Source of the DNA: Acidimicrobiia bacterium | Lineage (GTDB): Bacteria > Actinomycetota > Acidimicrobiia > Spongiisociales > ZC4RG35 | Length of the DNA stretch: 57,059 bases | Direction of reading: 5' to 3' | NCBI GenBank assembly: GCA_028285585.1 | Contig: JANQOU010000007.1 | Location: forward strand, 1 to 57,059 | In this document: positions 48,375 to 57,057 of the stretch, piece by piece | Layout of the letters: each line of letters starts with the position of its first letter | How positions within the stretch are numbered: position 1 is the stretch's first letter | Notes under the pieces: model-generated | Told to the model about the DNA's origin: nothing | Databases searched by the model: none | The model's input: only the letters and a program-made list of their open reading frames with translations | Translations under genes and position numbers: made by a program

Positions 48375-50080
48375 GTCCTTATCCTATGTATGGGCACTAT
48401 TCGGCCTTTGTTCCGCATTCTTGGTCCGAAGTCGACTGGTGTGGGCGGGCGAACACCTGGCTCGCCAGCACACTCCTGATAGCTCTGCTCCAACTCTGCC
48501 TGCCGACTGCGAAGGTCGTCGTCCAGGAGGTTCTCGAGCCGTCTTATCTCGGATTCGATGTACGGGCTGCGTGAAGCCATGAATGCCCGCTCGGCACGCA
48601 TCCGCGACTCGAAGAGCTGGTGCCAGGTCGTGGAGTACATGTAGTCGGAGCTGACCGAGAGAGCTATAGAGAGACACCCGAGGCCCAAGGCCACGGGCAG
48701 ATTCACAACCGTGACCAGTCCGGCGACCGCACCCCCGGCAGAGATGGCAGCGGCGCTTCCCTGCATCCCGTAGTAGATCCGGTTGGTCCACCACCTGCTC
48801 TCTGCTTCGACCCTGATGATCTCGTCGAGGCCTTCGAGGGACGCTGCCAGGTCGACTCGTCGCCGCAGCCACATGTCGATTTCGTCGTTGACCGACTTGA
48901 GCATCCTCTCGTATTGGCCCAACGCCGAGACGTATGCGCGGCAATCGGCTGGCTTCTCTGCCTCTTCCAGCTCCCGCTTTCGCGGCTCCACCAGTCTCGG
49001 TGGCAGCGGAGCCGAGCTGGCGATCGGAGATGCGTTGGCCACCGCATGGGCATAGATCTGGTGGGCACTTGCGCCGATCGGCTCTGCGCCACAGCCGTAG
49101 GTCATTGAGTCGTACTTGGTGATCTTGGAGTGAAGGTGGTCGAGCCGCGACCCGATGCGTTGCTCGAGCTTGTCGGAGTACTTCTGCCAGCGCTCTATCT
49201 CGGCCTTGAGGTCTTCTCTCTTGGCCAACGCCTTACCTCGGGCCATCTGCTCGGCTTGCCCCGACGAGAACATCCACATCGACACACCGTTGAACGCCGC
49301 CGAGAGGAACCCACCGGCGGCACCGAGATAGCTGGTCCTGGTGACTGGGCCTGCCGCACGAGCCGTGGCCCGCGATGCTGCCTGGCCGGCAGTTTGTGCC
49401 GCCTGAGCCAGACGGGCCTCTTCGGCCGCCAACCTCTGGGCCGTGGCCTCCATGCTCTCCACGATCGCACGGACCTCCTGAGGTGAGGCAGTGGCCAATC
49501 CCGCCACTGGCCGGCCTGCCCCAGCCGCTGCACGACTCAACTCGGACCAGCTTTGGGCCGAGGCGCGGGCTCTCATCGCCCGCTCCGCCGCCTTCTTTGC
49601 GGCCTCCTCAGCGGCTTGGAATCTGGCACCGTGCGCCGACGCCAGCCCGGCGCCCATGTCGGCGAAGGGCACCGACGGCCCCTGTGGGTTCATGTCCCCG
49701 CCGAGCGTCGATATGTATCCGATTTGATCCGAGAGCTGAGCTCCGAGGCCCTCCATCATGTTCTGGGCGCCTTCCAACGCCCCGCGAAGCTCTGATATGT
49801 AACGGAACTCGTCGTTGATCACGTCGAGCTGGTCACTGAGCTGCTGCTGGCACTCCGGATCGAGCTGGCCTCCCCCGCTGCTGGTCGGGCTGGACGGCAG
49901 CAACCCGGAGGCGGCAGCTGCGGCGATCAGCCCGGCTGCCACAGCAGCACCGCCACCGACGGTCCAGGCCGTGTTGGAGCAGTCGGCCGGAGAGGAGCAG
50001 TCGTCGGCGGACGCCGGGAGCGGTGCCAGCACCGCAAACCCGATGACCAGGAAGGCGACGACGGTGAGTCGGCGGGTCAT
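48365..50080 (-). CDS. Large exported coiled-coil membrane protein of unknown function
   Basis: From ATG 50080 the product has 571 residues. A signal peptide (RLTVVAFLVIGFAVLAPLPASA) is followed by a Cys-containing segment, a hydrophobic stretch (VGGGAAVAAGLIAAAAASG), a long Ala/Glu-rich helical region, a TM near SYLGAAGGFLSAAFNGVSMW, a coiled coil (about 280-320), and further hydrophobic spans near SAAAISAGGAVAGLVTVVNL. The C-terminal part is again charged and helical (YIESEIRRLENLLDDDL). The frame extends upstream, but the TGATG overlap with the preceding gene fixes the start. It looks like a structural component of a membrane assembly. Confidence 0.72.
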   Translation of the reverse strand: MTRRLTVVAFLVIGFAVLAPLPASADDCSSPADCSNTAWTVGGGAAVAAGLIAAAAASGLLPSSPTSSGGGQLDPECQQQLSDQLDVINDEFRYISELRGALEGAQNMMEGLGAQLSDQIGYISTLGGDMNPQGPSVPFADMGAGLASAHGARFQAAEEAAKKAAERAMRARASAQSWSELSRAAAGAGRPVAGLATASPQEVRAIVESMEATAQRLAAEEARLAQAAQTAGQAASRATARAAGPVTRTSYLGAAGGFLSAAFNGVSMWMFSSGQAEQMARGKALAKREDLKAEIERWQKYSDKLEQRIGSRLDHLHSKITKYDSMTYGCGAEPIGASAHQIYAHAVANASPIASSAPLPPRLVEPRKRELEEAEKPADCRAYVSALGQYERMLKSVNDEIDMWLRRRVDLAASLEGLDEIIRVEAESRWWTNRIYYGMQGSAAAISAGGAVAGLVTVVNLPVALGLGCLSIALSVSSDYMYSTTWHQLFESRMRAERAFMASRSPYIESEIRRLENLLDDDLRSRQAELEQSYQECAGEPGVRPPTPVDFGPRMRNKGRIVPIHRIRTWQ

Positions 50081-50748
50081 CACCAAACCTCTCCTTTGAG
50101 CTTGACCGGGCCCAGCCGGAGCAGACGCTGCCCATCGCCGGGCAACCAGCTCCGGGCAAGCACACCGAGTGTGGCCCCGTAAATGATGTGGCCGATGAGG
50201 CTGACTGCGATGAAAGCGGTGTCGGTCGGCGATATCCCGGTGTAGCGGGGGGTGACGATGATCGTGGCCACCTCCAGAAGGAAGGCCCATCCCACGGCCC
50301 AACGTGCCCGCGCTCCCCCGGCGAGAAGGGTGTAGATGACGGCGAAGGAGAGGCCGTTCCAGAAGTGATAGATCCAGCCGGCAACGACCGCTCCCGTCGT
50401 TGAAGCAGGCTGGTCGAGCATCAGCGCCCCGAAGTTGGGAAGGGCTCGGAAGGGGTCGAAGGTCGCCGGGGTCAGGACCAGCACCAGCCACCTGCTGATG
50501 TCGTATGCCGCCGTGGCGAGCAGCCCGGCGACGAACCCGATCCACATCCGGCGGACGAAGTCGGCTCGATCGACCCGGTTGACCATCGCAGAGAAGGCCA
50601 CCAGCGCGATCGTCACCGGGATGGCGACGAAGCTGAGCGTGAAGGGCATGGCGATGACGTCGTACACGTCGAGCAGGAGCGCTGCGATCCCGGTCGAGGC
50701 AGCCAGGGCCGCGATCACTCTCAGCTTGAAGTCGGAGACGTTTCTCAC
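50080..50748 (-). CDS. Integral membrane protein of unknown function (about six TM)
   Basis: The GTG at 50748 overlaps the upstream stop by GTGA. The 222-residue product is mostly hydrophobic, with spans near VIAALAASTGIAALLLDVYDVIA, LSFVAIPVTIALVAFSAMV, WIGFVAGLLATAAYD, VVAGWIYHFWNGLSFAVIYTLLAG, WAVGWAFLLEVATIIV and TAFIAVSLIGHIIYGATLG. The HFWNG and GH motifs in membrane segments are reminiscent of small conserved actinobacterial membrane proteins, but I cannot name the family. It is the second gene of the five-gene operon. Confidence 0.72.
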   Translation of the reverse strand: MRNVSDFKLRVIAALAASTGIAALLLDVYDVIAMPFTLSFVAIPVTIALVAFSAMVNRVDRADFVRRMWIGFVAGLLATAAYDISRWLVLVLTPATFDPFRALPNFGALMLDQPASTTGAVVAGWIYHFWNGLSFAVIYTLLAGGARARWAVGWAFLLEVATIIVTPRYTGISPTDTAFIAVSLIGHIIYGATLGVLARSWLPGDGQRLLRLGPVKLKGEVW

Positions 50749-51383
50749 TCTCTGGCTCCGGGCTTGTGGGCGAGCAGGAACACCGACACGGTCGAGAGGA
50801 AGGTCCCGAACAGGATCTGCCACCCCCGCTGCGCCACCATCGTCCTGCTCCTCGTCGAGCCCCCGAAGAAGGCGATGAGATCGATGAGCGAGCCGTGGAT
50901 GAACAGGAACGCGATGAGGATGGGCACGACCACGACGAGAACGAGACGGATGTTGTCGGGGATGGTCCGGTCCCGCCATTTGAACCATGGCTTGAGCCGG
51001 GCTTCGAGCGCAGTCCGGTTCTTGGCTATGTACAGGGCGGTGCCGATCGGGATCGCCATCGTGAGGAGAGCCGAGAAGGTTCCCTGCGTGCCACTCCAGC
51101 GGAAAATGTAGAGGAAGGCCACGGGAACACCGACCGCAAGGGTCCGCCGGTACTTGACCGGGATGCCGGTGGCCTCTCCGATCCTTGCCAGCACCGGTCC
51201 GGTGATGGGCCGAAGCACGAGCGGAGCGAGGCCCAACATCAGGATCCCGAGTGTGAAACCTGCCTGCCCGCGCAGAAGCCAGTCGAAGTAGGCAGCAAGA
51301 CCCACCATTGCCACCAAAGGGGCGTTGCGTTTCCAGTCGAACTTCTTGGCGGTCTCAACGACCCCGGCACTGGTTGGGTCCAT
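50745..51383 (-). CDS. Integral membrane protein, first gene of the five-gene operon
   Basis: The 212-residue product has about five hydrophobic spans (APLVAMVGLAAYFDWLL, FTLGILMLGLAPLVLRP, TLAVGVPVAFLYIF, ALLTMAIPIGTALYIA, LVLVVVVPILIAFLFIHGSLIDLIAFF) and a C-terminal span after RTMVAQRGWQ. It is not recognised. The ATG at 51383 is the most upstream start of the overlapping run that continues to 47179. The spacer 51384-51420 to the MetE-like gene is short, so the operon promoter may lie further upstream. Confidence 0.7.
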   Translation of the reverse strand: MDPTSAGVVETAKKFDWKRNAPLVAMVGLAAYFDWLLRGQAGFTLGILMLGLAPLVLRPITGPVLARIGEATGIPVKYRRTLAVGVPVAFLYIFRWSGTQGTFSALLTMAIPIGTALYIAKNRTALEARLKPWFKWRDRTIPDNIRLVLVVVVPILIAFLFIHGSLIDLIAFFGGSTRSRTMVAQRGWQILFGTFLSTVSVFLLAHKPGARE

Positions 51384-51420
51384 CCGAACTTGAGTTAACC
51401 ACGCTGGGTGGCGCCGATGA

Positions 51421-52464
51421 TCAGCTGAGCAGACTCTTGCTCTGCCTCAGGTTGGCTTGGGCTGCGTCCAGGTCACGACGACCCAGGCCGCACGATGCTG
51501 CAACATCGACCGGGCGTCGCACCAGGCCCTCGATGATCGAGCGCACCTCTTGCTGCTCCTCGAGGCTTTGCGCCTCATGGGCATAGCCGGCGATCACCCT
51601 CACGTCGGCCGGGACGGCCAGATCGGCAAGCGGCTCGTAGAAGGCGCGGTCACGCACCGGCGGCTCGGAGCCGTGGGCCAGTGGGAAGTGAACGAACTCG
51701 AGCTTGCGGCCCGAGGGGAAGCGCCGGACGAGGGCGTTGGCAAGCTGTACCAACGTGGTGGCGTCGTCGAGCCGGCTGAACGCCTCGTTGTTCATGTCAC
51801 CGACGCAGAGGTGGAAACCCCACCGGGTGCCGTGCGGCGACCGCTCGACCAGGCGGAGGATTCGGCCGGCCATCCATCTCGCCCCCGCCTTGCGCAGTGG
51901 CTTGGGGATCCGGTTCACCACCTCGATCTCGATCGGGATCTCGAGCTGGTAGACGATCTCGTCTCCCGCCTTCTCGTGGATCTTCGCCACCTCGACGACG
52001 GCGGCGTCTTCGAAAGGCCTGGTGTGACGGAGCCCGAGCAGCGGGTTGAACCCGAAAGCTGCGAACGACACGTCGATCGGCCCGGGTATGCCCACCTGGA
52101 AGGCGAGGTCGGGACGCCCTAGGTCGGACCTCACCTGCTCGAACACCGGCCAAGACTCTTCGAAATGCTCGAAGTAATCGAGAGCCACGTAGTCAAACCG
52201 GTGGCCCTTCTTGACCCGGAAGCCGGGTGTCGACTCGTAGTCGGACCAGTCACCGTCTTTGTCCAGTTCGAGGTCGGGGTGCTGCCGGAGGCTCTCGACC
52301 AGCCGGCCGATCCAGTTCTGCCGGTTTCCGGTCTCGCCATCAGGCAGCCAGTCGGTGGTCGCATCGCCGACCGTCTCGGACACCAGCCTCAACGCATCAC
52401 TAGTTGACTCCGCCGGAATCGTTCCCACCAGGTGAACTCGACGGCCACCGTTCACATCAATCAC
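51421..52464 (-). CDS. MetE/UROD-like TIM-barrel protein
   Basis: The 347-residue product begins VHLVGTIPAEST and contains LPDGETGNRQNWIG, QVGIPGPIDVS, YQLEIPIEIEVV, HLCVGDMNNEAF and a C-terminal CGLGRRD, resembling the cobalamin-independent methionine synthase/uroporphyrinogen decarboxylase superfamily. The Cys in SCGLG near the C-terminus matches a zinc-ligand position, and HLCVGD may carry another. It lacks the N-terminal half of full MetE. True activity may be another methyl or alkyl transfer. It lies 37 bases upstream of the five-gene operon on the same strand. Confidence 0.6.
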   Translation of the reverse strand: MIDVNGGRRVHLVGTIPAESTSDALRLVSETVGDATTDWLPDGETGNRQNWIGRLVESLRQHPDLELDKDGDWSDYESTPGFRVKKGHRFDYVALDYFEHFEESWPVFEQVRSDLGRPDLAFQVGIPGPIDVSFAAFGFNPLLGLRHTRPFEDAAVVEVAKIHEKAGDEIVYQLEIPIEIEVVNRIPKPLRKAGARWMAGRILRLVERSPHGTRWGFHLCVGDMNNEAFSRLDDATTLVQLANALVRRFPSGRKLEFVHFPLAHGSEPPVRDRAFYEPLADLAVPADVRVIAGYAHEAQSLEEQQEVRSIIEGLVRRPVDVAASCGLGRRDLDAAQANLRQSKSLLS

Positions 52465-52661
52465 AACAGACCTCCTTTGTCCGACGCGCTCGTGAGCGCC
52501 CCGAGCGAAGTCCGCTCCGGCTTCTCATCGATCAGGCATTGGCACCAAGCGCATCGCGCACCGGTTGCCGCGGCTTCGAAGGGCCTGTCCCTCCACCGCT
52601 CTGGATGAACGCGTGCTTCGGAGGATAAACGCATCCGAGGATGGCGAAGACGGGCCATAGA

Positions 52662-52693
52662 GAAACCCCCCGGGCTTTCGCCCGAGGGGTTTC
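52662..52693 (-). terminator. Hairpin terminator downstream of the 52715-53446 gene
   Basis: GAAACCCC-C-CGGGC / TTTC / GCCCG-A-GGGGTTTC forms a 13-pair hairpin with one mismatch. On the minus strand it is followed by TTTCTCTA, a weak T tract. The stem could work in both directions; on the minus strand it ends the membrane-protein gene. The stretch 52465-52661 between it and the MetE-like gene holds no clear gene. Confidence 0.7.
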
Positions 52694-52714
52694 CTGTCTT
52701 CTCCGGTAGGAAGG

Positions 52715-53446
52715 TCAGACAGACACTTTCTCCGGTGGTGTGCTCACCGCGGTTCCTTCGAAGACATCCTTCTTGGCACGGGCGACCCAGACCAGGCCAA
52801 GCCCGGCGACCAGGGAGAGCAAGCCCATCCCTGCGAAGGCACCGGCCATGCCGTATCCCAGTTGCAGGGTGGATGCCGTCACGGTGCCGACTCCAAGCTC
52901 ACCGAACAGGCCGTGGGCGGTTCCGCTCCAGGCGCCGCTACGAGCCGGGCCCTCGACCGGGTGTCTCCGGTCGAAGTCGGTCCAGTAGCCACCCAGACCG
53001 GCCGCGACACGCTCATCGCTTCCGACGTCGGCGGGGCTGATCTCGTAGGTGCCGGCCTCGTAGGTGACGCCGTTGTACTCGACTGCCTCATCCAGCACGA
53101 CTGTCTGTGTGCCATGGATGACGTGGTAGCCGATGACGGCCATCTGGTACATGTACTCGGTGGCCGTGTTGACCAACGGATCACCGGGATCGAGGTGTGC
53201 TTCGTTGACCGGGTAGCCCCAGTCGTTCTCGAGCATGTCCATGATCGCCTCTGCACCTTCAGTGGTGCCGCGATCGAGCAGCTGGCCATCCTCGTTGTAG
53301 GAAAGCGTCACGTTCTGTGCCTCGCTGAACGTCTGAAGCGAGTCAGCTCCGTTCGAGACCTGAACGTATGCAATCCCACCGGCGAGCAGAAAGCCCAGCC
53401 CGAAGAGTGCCAGGATGATTCCGACTGTTTGCAGGCGCTTTGTCAT
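52715..53446 (-). CDS. Membrane protein with two TM segments and an extracytoplasmic domain
   Basis: From ATG 53446 (GGAAGG site just upstream) the product has 243 residues. TM1 is VGIILALFGLGFLLAGGIAYV, TM2 is GYGMAGAFAGMGLLSLVAGLGLVWVA, and between them lies a 150-residue acidic domain (NDWGYPVNEAHLDPGDPL, YMYQMAVIGYHVIHGTQTV, YEAGTYEISPADVG) with no Cys. The C-terminus is short and cytoplasmic. I do not recognise the family. It is followed by a hairpin terminator and preceded by inverted repeats, so it appears to be a single-gene unit. Confidence 0.75.
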   Translation of the reverse strand: MTKRLQTVGIILALFGLGFLLAGGIAYVQVSNGADSLQTFSEAQNVTLSYNEDGQLLDRGTTEGAEAIMDMLENDWGYPVNEAHLDPGDPLVNTATEYMYQMAVIGYHVIHGTQTVVLDEAVEYNGVTYEAGTYEISPADVGSDERVAAGLGGYWTDFDRRHPVEGPARSGAWSGTAHGLFGELGVGTVTASTLQLGYGMAGAFAGMGLLSLVAGLGLVWVARAKKDVFEGTAVSTPPEKVSV

Positions 53447-53462
53447 CGCCCTTCCTTTCCTT

Positions 53463-53533
53463 GTGAAAACATTCACATAGTCCCTCAAAGAGAGGAAAGG
53501 CGGTAGGGACCATCGTCTCTAGCCGATGAGACG
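53463..53533. promoter_or_regulatory. Inverted repeats upstream of the two-TM membrane-protein gene
   Basis: Two inverted repeats are visible: GTGAA-AACA-TTCAC at 53463-53476, 17 bases from the start codon, and CGTCTC-N8-GAGACG at 53514-53533. The first could be a repressor operator; the second could be an operator or an RNA hairpin in the leader. Confidence 0.4.
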
Positions 53534-53581
53534 ACAGTCCTTACCCGATAGGGCCTTATGGCGGGAGGTGTCGGGCCTCCG

Positions 53582-54052
53582 CTAGTTGGTGATGTCTCGC
53601 AGGTAACCCGGGTCGCCGAAGATCTGTGGCATGGCCGCCGCCATATCCCAAGTCGTCACCGAGTCACACTCAATGAGCAATGTGACATCGTCTCCTCGAA
53701 AGACTCGGGTCACACTCGGATCCTGGAAGGCCGAGTCGGACAGGTAGCGACGATGAATCCGTTCGTTCACGTCCAGCGCCTCCTGCCCATCGATGACTGA
53801 TGCTCTACCCTTGACGACTACTCCCGACATCGATTGGGCGCTCCGCTGATCCACCATCAAGGTGGCCGTCGGAGTGTTCAAGACATTGGCTGTCTTTCGG
53901 CTCGACGAAGAAGTGGGGATGAGCAATCGGTCGCCATCAAGCAGATACCAGATGGCCACCATGTGTACCGACTTGTCCGGATTGACCGTGCCCAGCGCTC
54001 CTATGAACCGCCGATCCAACAGGTGCCGAGCGACACTATCGATGCCAACCAT
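53582..54052 (-). CDS. Pyridoxamine 5'-phosphate oxidase-like split-barrel protein
   Basis: The 156-residue product has the split-barrel core: RRFIGALGTVNPDKSVHMVAIWYLLDGDRLLIPTSS, then RKTANVLNTPTATLMVD and VVVKGRASVIDG. In actinomycetes this pattern belongs to F420- or FMN-binding proteins. It shares the fold, not close sequence, with the pair at 29310-30429. It starts 6 bases after the ATPase gene, so it ends the importer operon. Confidence 0.82.
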   Translation of the reverse strand: MVGIDSVARHLLDRRFIGALGTVNPDKSVHMVAIWYLLDGDRLLIPTSSSSRKTANVLNTPTATLMVDQRSAQSMSGVVVKGRASVIDGQEALDVNERIHRRYLSDSAFQDPSVTRVFRGDDVTLLIECDSVTTWDMAAAMPQIFGDPGYLRDITN

Positions 54053-54058
54053 CCGGTG

Positions 54059-55156
54059 TCAGGACTTCCACTCGACCAGGACGACATCACCTGCGTCCCA
54101 CCCGACCCGCACTCGACTCCCGACCTGATTCGATCTCGACGCATCAGAAACGGTGGTCGTGAGCCACAACGGCGACCCTCCAATCAGTCCGTGAATCCGA
54201 ACGTAGGACCCGGCAAATATCACTTCGGAAACCTCCATGTCATAAACGTTGTCGAAGCTGTCGGCATCAGGACCGATGGAGACGTTTTCTGGCCTGACAA
54301 CCGCCGAGACGACATCGCGTTCGGAGAAGGTTCGCGCAGGCCTGGCGACCTCCATGGTGAGAGTGTCCGCCGCGAAGGTAACCGTCGGCTTCTCGCCAAC
54401 TGCGACGACAGTCGCCAGCAGAACGTTGGCATCACCGATGAACTCGGCAACGAACGCCGTTTCAGGTCGCGCATAAATCTCTGTCGCTGGACCTATCTGC
54501 TCCACCGAGCCCTGATTCATCACAGCAATGCGATCGGACATGGTTATTGCCTCTTCTTGATCGTGGGTCACATAGATGAATGTGATCCCGATCTCGCGGT
54601 GAATCCTTTTCAGCTCGAGCTGCATCTGTTTGCGAAGCTGGAGGTCCAACGCACCCAACGGCTCATCGAGGAGAAGAACTGCCGGATCGACGATGAGGGC
54701 TCGACCTAGAGCGACCCGCTGCTGCTGTCCGCCAGACAGCTGATCCGGCTTTCGGTCGCCCAAACCGGGCAGCTCAACAAGTTCAAGCATCGTCTCGATC
54801 TTTGCGCGAATCTCGTCTTTGGGAATCTTTCGCATCCGCAGGCCAAAGGCAAGGTTCTGGGCAACAGATCGGTGGGGAAACAGTGCATAATCCTGGAACA
54901 CCATCGACGTGTCCCTTCGGTAGGGAGGCGTCGCCACAATCGATTTGCCATCCAGCGTGATGTCGCCTTCGTCCGGGTACTCAAACCCCGCAATCATCCG
55001 AAGAGTGGTTGTCTTGCCGCAGCCGCTCGGACCGAGGAGGCTCACGAACTCGCCCGCCTCGATGTCAAAGGAGACGTTCTTGACCGCTTCCACATCACCG
55101 AATCGTCTCGTGACGTCTATCAGTGAGACACCAGCAGGTTGACGTTCTTGACTCAT
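54059..55156 (-). CDS. potA: ABC importer ATPase, PotA/spermidine-putrescine type
   Basis: The 365-residue product has Walker A GPSGCGKT, Q-loop MVFQDYALFPH, signature LSGGQQQR, Walker B AVLLLDEP and H-loop YVTHDQEEA. A C-terminal TOBE-type regulatory domain (VVRPENVSIGPD, VEVIFAGSYVRIHG-like) follows. It resembles ATPases for polyamines, iron or other small cations and acids. Its ATG overlaps the stop of the permease gene by ATGA. The importer's binding protein is not in the window. Confidence 0.9.
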   Translation of the reverse strand: MSQERQPAGVSLIDVTRRFGDVEAVKNVSFDIEAGEFVSLLGPSGCGKTTTLRMIAGFEYPDEGDITLDGKSIVATPPYRRDTSMVFQDYALFPHRSVAQNLAFGLRMRKIPKDEIRAKIETMLELVELPGLGDRKPDQLSGGQQQRVALGRALIVDPAVLLLDEPLGALDLQLRKQMQLELKRIHREIGITFIYVTHDQEEAITMSDRIAVMNQGSVEQIGPATEIYARPETAFVAEFIGDANVLLATVVAVGEKPTVTFAADTLTMEVARPARTFSERDVVSAVVRPENVSIGPDADSFDNVYDMEVSEVIFAGSYVRIHGLIGGSPLWLTTTVSDASRSNQVGSRVRVGWDAGDVVLVEWKS

Positions 55157-55968
55157 GATTCGTCCTTTCTCTGACTCGCCAGCTTCTGGCCGAGGACGCC
55201 GAGAGTCAGCGACACCAGCAGCACGACCGTGGCAATGGCGTTGATCTCGGGCGTTATGCCATATCTCAACCTGCCCCAGATCTCGACAGGAAGCGTTGTG
55301 TCAAACCCGATGACGAACCAGGCGACGATGAACTCATCGAAGGAGAGAGTGAAGGACAGAAGAAAAGCGGCAGCAAAGGCCGGAAAGACGAGAGGGAGCA
55401 TGACTTCGAAAAAGGCTCTCGCCGGTGCCGCGCCTAGATCAGCGGCCGACTCCATGAGCGACTCCCGAAACGAGATCAGCCGCGAGTACAGGATCAGTGT
55501 TGACAAGGAGATCCCGAAAACCGAGTGAGCGATAACAGCTCCCCAAATCGAAGACGGGACATCGAGGGAGGAAAACAGCAGCAGGAGACCGAGCCCAAAG
55601 ACGATGAGGGGGACCAGCAGCGGCCCCAGCAGCACCAACAACACCAGCCCCTTTCCCCTGAACTCACGCCGCGCCAACTCTCGAGCTGCCAGAAGCCCGA
55701 CGGTCGCGGAGATGAAGCCGACCAATGGGGCGATGATCAGAGACTTGGTCAATGCCTCGAGCAACTGAGAGTCGGTCAGAGCTGTCCGGTACCACTCCAG
55801 AGTCCAGTCCGTTATCGGCAGGGTGGGATACACCGACTCGCCAAAGGAGAACACGATGATGGTCAGGATGGGCACATAGAGAAAGGCAAAGATCAGAACC
55901 GCGTAGACACGAAGCATCCACCGAGACGCGCGCCGAGGCCTGGGTCGGGTCGAGCCGACGGTCGCCAC
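55153..55968 (-). CDS. potC: ABC importer permease, PotC type
   Basis: The GTG start at 55968 shares one base with the stop of the upstream permease (TAGTG). The 271-residue product has six membrane spans, beginning LRVYAVLIFAFLYVPILTIIVFSFG, with the EAA loop SLMESAADLGAAPARAFFEVMLP. FTLSFDEFIVAWFVIGFDTTLPVEIWGRLR is typical of PotC. The open frame runs on upstream to 56793, but that part lies inside the PotB gene in another frame. Confidence 0.92.
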   Translation of the reverse strand: MATVGSTRPRPRRASRWMLRVYAVLIFAFLYVPILTIIVFSFGESVYPTLPITDWTLEWYRTALTDSQLLEALTKSLIIAPLVGFISATVGLLAARELARREFRGKGLVLLVLLGPLLVPLIVFGLGLLLLFSSLDVPSSIWGAVIAHSVFGISLSTLILYSRLISFRESLMESAADLGAAPARAFFEVMLPLVFPAFAAAFLLSFTLSFDEFIVAWFVIGFDTTLPVEIWGRLRYGITPEINAIATVVLLVSLTLGVLGQKLASQRKDES

Positions 55969-56855
55969 TAGAACAGCTCCATCTTGCGAACACGACGCCC
56001 GAGAAGGGCAACCATCCCAAACGTCAGCACCATCAGCACGATGGCCATCGCGGCGGCAGCCGGCCAGTCCTGCTGGGCGTTGATTCGCAACACGATTGCC
56101 TCTGCGTAGAGAAGCTGCTTCCCACCTCCCAACAGGGCTGGTATCACATACTCCCCTATGCCAAAGACGAACGTGAACACGCCCGCCACCAGGACTCCCG
56201 GCATCGACAGAGGAAGAACGACCTCCCGAAACACCTGGAACGGAGAGGCTCCAAGATCGGCCGCCGCCTCGGTGAGCGAGTCGGGCAACCGCTCGAGAAC
56301 GGAGTAGATGGGAAGGATCGCCAGCGGCAGATAGACGTAGAGAAGCCCGATGCCGGTTGCCGTAGGCGAGTAGAGCAAAGCCCCAATGGGCTCTTCGATG
56401 AGACCGGCCGCCTCGAGGCCTTGATTGATAACACCGTTCGGGCCCAACAGAATCCTCCATGCGTACGCACGAAGGATGAAGCTCGTCCAGAACGGCACGA
56501 TGACGGCAAGAAGAGCCAAGGACTGGTACTTCACCACCTTCTTGGCGATGAAGTAGGCGAAAGGGAACGCAAGCAGGACGGCCCCGAAGCTGGAGAAGAA
56601 CGCCACCCGCAACGACAGCAAGAACGCCTTGTAGAGCAGAGGCTTGGTGAATATGGCCGTGTAGTTGTCGAACGAGAAGTCCCTCTGCACCTGGAAGTTC
56701 TCGACCGACCAGAAGCTGTACACGGTCAGTATCAGCACCGGGATCAGAAAGAAGACCAGCATCCACAGGCTCATTGGCAAGAGATTCAGCCAATGGAGCC
56801 GGCGGCCTCTTTGCCTCTTCGTTTGCGCTTTGGCCCCTTGTTCAGTGATGCTCAA
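55968..56855 (-). CDS. potB: ABC importer permease, PotB type
   Basis: The 295-residue product has a basic N-terminus, a first TM at LLPMSLWMLVFFLIPVLILTV, the FSFDNYTAIFTKP block, TSFILRAYAWRILLGPNGVIN, and the EAA loop SLTEAAADLGASPFQVFREVVLP; FGIGEYVIPALLGG is a PotB hallmark. It lies 19 bases after the racemase-like gene and shares its strand, so the four importer-linked genes and the racemase probably form one operon. Confidence 0.92.
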   Translation of the reverse strand: MSITEQGAKAQTKRQRGRRLHWLNLLPMSLWMLVFFLIPVLILTVYSFWSVENFQVQRDFSFDNYTAIFTKPLLYKAFLLSLRVAFFSSFGAVLLAFPFAYFIAKKVVKYQSLALLAVIVPFWTSFILRAYAWRILLGPNGVINQGLEAAGLIEEPIGALLYSPTATGIGLLYVYLPLAILPIYSVLERLPDSLTEAAADLGASPFQVFREVVLPLSMPGVLVAGVFTFVFGIGEYVIPALLGGGKQLLYAEAIVLRINAQQDWPAAAAMAIVLMVLTFGMVALLGRRVRKMELF

Positions 56856-56874
56856 GAGATCGAACTCGACAGCT

Positions 56875-57057
56875 TCACCCGGCTCCCACCTCTTGCCAGC
56901 CGTATTCGGGCCGCATCGAGAACGGTGACGGGTAGCTCAAGCCACTAGATCGATACCCAGATCGGACAATCATCTCGGCGGTCCCGATCGCTGCCTTGAC
57001 CGGATCGACCACGGGTACGTAGCCGAACTCCTCCTCAAGTCGGTCGGCAACCTCGGC
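56875..57057 (-). CDS. Asp/Glu/hydantoin racemase-like protein, C-terminal part (cut by right edge)
   Basis: An open frame enters from the right edge and ends with a stop at 56875-56877. The visible 60 residues read EEEFGYVPVVDPVKAA near the start, then GTAEMIVRSG and a tail SYPSPFSMRPEYGWQ. 'PVVDPV.AA' followed by a helix is the C-terminal pattern of the Asp/Glu/hydantoin racemase superfamily. The catalytic Cys lies outside the window. A racemase beside a polyamine-type importer suggests uptake and use of an amino acid derivative or hydantoin. Confidence 0.6.
   Translation of the reverse strand, partial: AEVADRLEEEFGYVPVVDPVKAAIGTAEMIVRSGYRSSGLSYPSPFSMRPEYGWQEVGAG

Noticed and set aside
52461-52658. 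65-residue minus-strand open frame upstream of the MetE-like gene
   Set aside because: Arg/Glu-rich without a ribosome site or domain, and it crosses the start of the MetE-like gene.
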